The notes beneath the pieces are model-generated. The model saw nothing but the letters and a program-made list of their open reading frames with translations, was not told the DNA's origin and did no database searches. Below are positions 61,402 through 64,000 of a stretch of DNA of 64,000 bases, piece by piece. This DNA is from an uncultured Oscillospiraceae bacterium (GTDB lineage Bacteria > Bacillota > Clostridia > Oscillospirales > Oscillospiraceae). The first letter of the stretch is position 1. The number at the start of each line of letters is the position of its first letter. The DNA is taken from NCBI GenBank assembly GCA_934655875.1, contig CAKUHB010000007.1:29253-93252 (forward strand), written 5' to 3'. The position numbers and the translations under genes were made by a program.

Positions 61402-61910
61402 AATACATTCCATATATTTTCTCCGAGGATGAACTTGTACGGTTTTTTCGTCAAGTAGATTGCTGCCACTTTTCTTCTGAGGTTCCTAATCGGCATTTAA
61501 TTATGCCCGTTTTGTTCCGCATTTTGTACTGCTGTGGTCTTAGACCAGGAGAGGTACTGCGCCTTGAAGTGAGAGACGTTGATCTTGAAAATGGTGTTCT
61601 TTTGGTACGGGCCTCGAAGAATGATAATGACCGCTATGTTCCGATGTCTTGTGAACTCGCCGAGGCGTGTAGAAAATATGCCGCGAAGGTGCATTACGGT
61701 GGAGCCGCGCATAAGTATTTTTTTCCAGCGCCCAACGGCGGGATAATTCCATCAATGAACATCTACACGAATTTCCACCGCTTCCTGCGCAAAGCAGGAA
61801 TCTCCTATGGCGGGAAGGGAAAAGGGCCTCGCGTCTATGACTTTCGGCACACATTTGCCGTCCACTGTTTACGACACTTGGTTCTATCGGGTAAAGATAA
61901 ACTGCCATGA
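61402..61910 (+). pseudogene. Tyrosine recombinase/integrase fragment
   Basis: The catalytic domain start is clear: FSEDELVRFF, MPVLFRILYCCGLRPGEVLRL (first catalytic Arg), DRYVPMSCELAEACRKY and RVYDFRHTFAVHCLRH (His-x-x-Arg region). The N-terminal SAM-like domain is lost to the MITE boundary. After about 61890 the sequence switches to unrelated DNA, so the tyrosine nucleophile is missing. It is therefore a remnant, likely of an integrase that once brought or rearranged this island. Confidence 0.82.
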
Positions 61911-62042
61911 CTGGATATTGCTCCCGGACGGAGCCATGCATCCGTTCCAGATCAGCTTCCGAATGAGTGCACGGTCGACCGGCTCCTCACGATAAATTCT
62001 AACACTGCGTCTGGTTTGTATGCAATCCTGTAATTCTTTCAT
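61884..62042 (-). pseudogene. Nitroreductase-family protein, N-terminal fragment
   Basis: 52 residues starting MKELQDCIQTRRSVRIYREE (FMN-binding RxSxR at the N-terminus) and WNGCMAPSGSNIQSWQFIF, the typical nitroreductase opening. The homologous part ends at the same point where the convergent integrase fragment ends, followed at once by a stop. AGAGGA is correctly spaced before the ATG at 62042. It is truncated by a deletion or insertion junction. Confidence 0.78.
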
Positions 62043-62127
62043 AAAGGGCATTCCTCTTTGAACGCGATATATGTGTTTCCTTTCATCCGCTTGAGAACGG
62101 ATGAAAGGAAACGTTTTGGTTGGCGAT

Positions 62128-63249
62128 TTACTTGCCCATGACCTCATCGACGGGAACATGGTCAATATCAAAGCCAAAATATCTGGGCATCAGCAGCGTC
62201 GCGTTCTGCTGCTGCGGCTTGCAGCGCATCGCGATGAGCGCAACCTTCTGTCCGACATAAGACAGCGGGTTCGGAACGGGCTCGCCAGTCTCGACGTCGA
62301 CCGCAGCAATGATGTCCGGGCTGGTGACATACGGCTCGCCGTCCTTCCAGACGACGTGGTTCTCGTTCTTGAACCAGTACTTGAGCTCCTTATCGCCGCA
62401 GTCCACCGTGACCGTGCCCCAGTAATAGCCGACCGCATCATAGTCATCCTTGACGGTGATCGTGCCGCGCCCCAGCTCATAGCCGCCGAATTTCGCCAGC
62501 AGCTCTGTGACGACATCCTTGCCGGCCTCCTTTGCCTCGCGCATGCGCTTGCCAGCCTCGTAGCATTCACTGAGCGTACCGGCGATCACGGTATCGCGGG
62601 TGTTTTTGCCGTCGAGCGCCATGCCGGCCTGACCGGCCAGACCATAGCCCGCGACGCTGATGAGCTTGCCGATGTGCTCGACCGTGCGGGGATTGTTCGC
62701 ACGCTTGATAATGCATTCGTTGTCCCACTCGTCGACGGACGCGATCGGCGTCAGGCAGTGGCCATTGTAGTTAAAGGTGATCTGCACGATCTCCGGGATC
62801 GCGCGGCCCGTATAGTCGCCATCGACCGTCACGATGCCGAGCTTGGACGCGGCAGCCATCGCCGCGGGGGTATTGGCGCCGGCCAGCTCGATGGGAACGA
62901 TCACATCGAATTTTTTTCCGGTATATTCCTGAAGTGCGAGGACGGCCTTTGCCATTCTGTCTCCCTCAAGATTCACGCTCGTCTCCGGCGTCATGTCGTA
63001 GGAAGCCATTTCCTTGATCGTGGCTTCGTTGTGCGGCGCGATGGAGCCCATCAGGAACGGGCAGCAGCTCATCATATCGTCCGTGATCTCACTGACATCG
63101 ACCCAGCCGACGCTGCGTCCTGCTTCGATCTCATCCATCAGGGAGCGGATTCCATTCTTCGGCAGACCGCCGCCGCCGGTCGCAAACAGGGTGCAGCCGC
63201 GGATAAAGTCTTCGACCTGCTGTCTGTTGGTAAGTTTCATAGTAGCCAT
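62128..63249 (-). CDS. DUF917 family protein
   Basis: 373 residues. N-terminal pattern VEDFIRGCTLFATGGGGLPKNG, then IVPIELAGANTPAAMAAASKLGI, TVDGDYTGRAIPEI and SPDIIAAVDVETGEPV are typical of DUF917. The family occurs with hydantoin and related amide metabolism genes and includes the proposed S-methyl thiohydantoin desulfurase; activity is otherwise poorly known. AAAGGAG precedes the ATG at 63249. GC content returns towards that of the core genes here, so it may lie outside the inserted island, although its role could link with the peptidase/transport genes. Confidence 0.85.
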   Translation of the reverse strand: MATMKLTNRQQVEDFIRGCTLFATGGGGLPKNGIRSLMDEIEAGRSVGWVDVSEITDDMMSCCPFLMGSIAPHNEATIKEMASYDMTPETSVNLEGDRMAKAVLALQEYTGKKFDVIVPIELAGANTPAAMAAASKLGIVTVDGDYTGRAIPEIVQITFNYNGHCLTPIASVDEWDNECIIKRANNPRTVEHIGKLISVAGYGLAGQAGMALDGKNTRDTVIAGTLSECYEAGKRMREAKEAGKDVVTELLAKFGGYELGRGTITVKDDYDAVGYYWGTVTVDCGDKELKYWFKNENHVVWKDGEPYVTSPDIIAAVDVETGEPVPNPLSYVGQKVALIAMRCKPQQQNATLLMPRYFGFDIDHVPVDEVMGK

Positions 63250-63987
63250 TTGTACATCTCCTTTAACGTTGCGTTCATCATAACGGATGTGTTCTTTCAG
63301 AACTTGGTCATATTATAAATGCTTTTGAGACGGTTCGCAGTATTTTGTCGCACGTTCATTGTGCGCCCAAAGTAGGCAGCTACACATTTTCACATTTTTG
63401 TGTCGAAAAATTTCCGCTCTTTATGTTAGATTTGACAAAGCACACGATTGCCGGCACAGTACTTCCAATATCCTCGCCCCGCAGCCTGCTGCCCGCACTA
63501 CCGGTAGGTCTGCTTTTGTCAAGAGCAACTTGGTTATACCATGTGCAATGCAGGCAACCATAAAAAAACGAACACCCCGGCAAGAACCCGAGCAGTGATC
63601 AACTGAGAATCTGCATCAAGGAAACTACATATGCAGCCACCCATTGAGATTTAACCCCTGCGCAGTGCCATGCACTTTGACGCTGCCGTATTCACCGCCA
63701 CAGAGGAGCGCGCCGCTGCGCGCATTCACGTTTTGCTGGCAGTCGGCGCGCTGTCACTGCTGGTGAAGGGACGATGGAGTTGTCGTCGTTTGACATTCCG
63801 CGCATCCCGGTCACGGCCTTCATCATAAGCCCTGAAGCACAACTGAACCCCCTCCCTTTCGCCAAGAAGCTACTGTCTCGGCCTCAAAGAGTGCGGAATT
63901 GCGCGGTACTGTCAAGATTTGGGCCTGTTGACAAAGGTGGCGAATACGTCCGTTCTATGGTAGAATAACCATAAGGAGGGATGTAGC
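63250..63987. other. Gene-free stretch, probable degraded sequence
   Basis: No frame here has recognisable homology or a good ribosome site. A 20-bp dyad TATGGT-N8-ACCATA lies at 63954-63973, just before the ribosome site of the last, truncated gene, and could be an operator. TTGACA occurs at 63926-63931 without a well-spaced -10. Confidence 0.4.
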
Positions 63988-64000
63988 ATGATGGGACGCC
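63988..64000 (+). CDS. Start of a gene cut by the right edge
   Basis: AAGGAGGG at 63973-63980 followed by ATGATGGGACGC. Only four codons are visible, so nothing can be said about the product; the call rests on the ribosome site alone. Confidence 0.35.

Noticed and set aside
63345..63968. Short frames in the right-hand gene-free stretch
   Set aside because: None has a credible ribosome site or recognisable residues; they overlap in different frames without a pattern.

Overview
The window looks like a high-GC, spore-forming member of the Clostridia, probably an Oscillospiraceae-type gut anaerobe (inferred from gene content; no 16S is present). Supporting signs are yabP/yabQ sporulation genes next to rqcP, divIC and an S1-domain gene, sepF and divIVA, strong AGGAGG ribosome sites, three T-box leaders, a homodimeric glycyl-tRNA synthetase, a ferredoxin-dependent 2-oxoacid oxidoreductase and a transketolase split into two genes.

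Layout. 1-10.5 kb: end of a ROK kinase gene, pgi, a 5-formyl-THF cyclo-ligase operon, a polysaccharide deacetylase, prfA, tsaC, a dephospho-CoA kinase reading in frame into an M18 aminopeptidase, an M14 carboxypeptidase and a CDF metal exporter. 10.5-27.9 kb, all on the minus strand: metA, metY, ilvE, an omega-amidase-like nitrilase, a four-subunit 2-oxoacid:ferredoxin oxidoreductase, a P-loop ATPase, two HTH-cupin-acyl-CoA synthetase fusions, a TIM-barrel-acyl-CoA synthetase fusion and a LeuA-like protein. 27.9-52.5 kb: housekeeping genes (rqcP-yabP-yabQ-divIC-S1, a fabG-like gene, blaI/blaR1, miaB-mutS-CPBP-mutL-miaA-hfq, yggS-sepF-divIVA, split transketolase, DUF711/ACT, glyS, a DUF3810 protein, tRNA-Val). 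52.7-62 kb: an accessory island that is visibly lower in GC, lying between an IS5/IS427-like element and a MITE with the same terminal repeats. It carries a PucR-type regulator, an M29-like peptidase, a sodium symporter with a 40-residue partner, an M20 peptidase and a Gate-domain membrane protein. Broken integrase and nitroreductase genes sit at its right edge. 62.1-63.2 kb: a DUF917 gene; the last 0.7 kb has no gene I can support.

The most notable system is the 13-27.9 kb block. Three T-box leaders precede three transcription units, each starting with or containing an acyl-CoA synthetase. When the three Stem I sequences are aligned on a shared 3' GAG, the codon in the specifier position reads GTA (Val), ATC (Ile) and CTG (Leu). 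Downstream of the Val unit lie a ferredoxin-dependent 2-oxoacid oxidoreductase and branched-chain aminotransferase. The simplest reading is a starvation-induced route that activates branched short-chain fatty acids (isobutyrate, 2-methylbutyrate, isovalerate), carboxylates the acyl-CoAs reductively to 2-oxoacids and transaminates them to Val, Ile and Leu. The reactions are known in rumen anaerobes and archaea. The gene architecture (HTH-cupin and TIM-barrel fusions, a LeuA homologue lacking its metal ligands, one T-box per amino acid) is what seems new; substrates are inferred.
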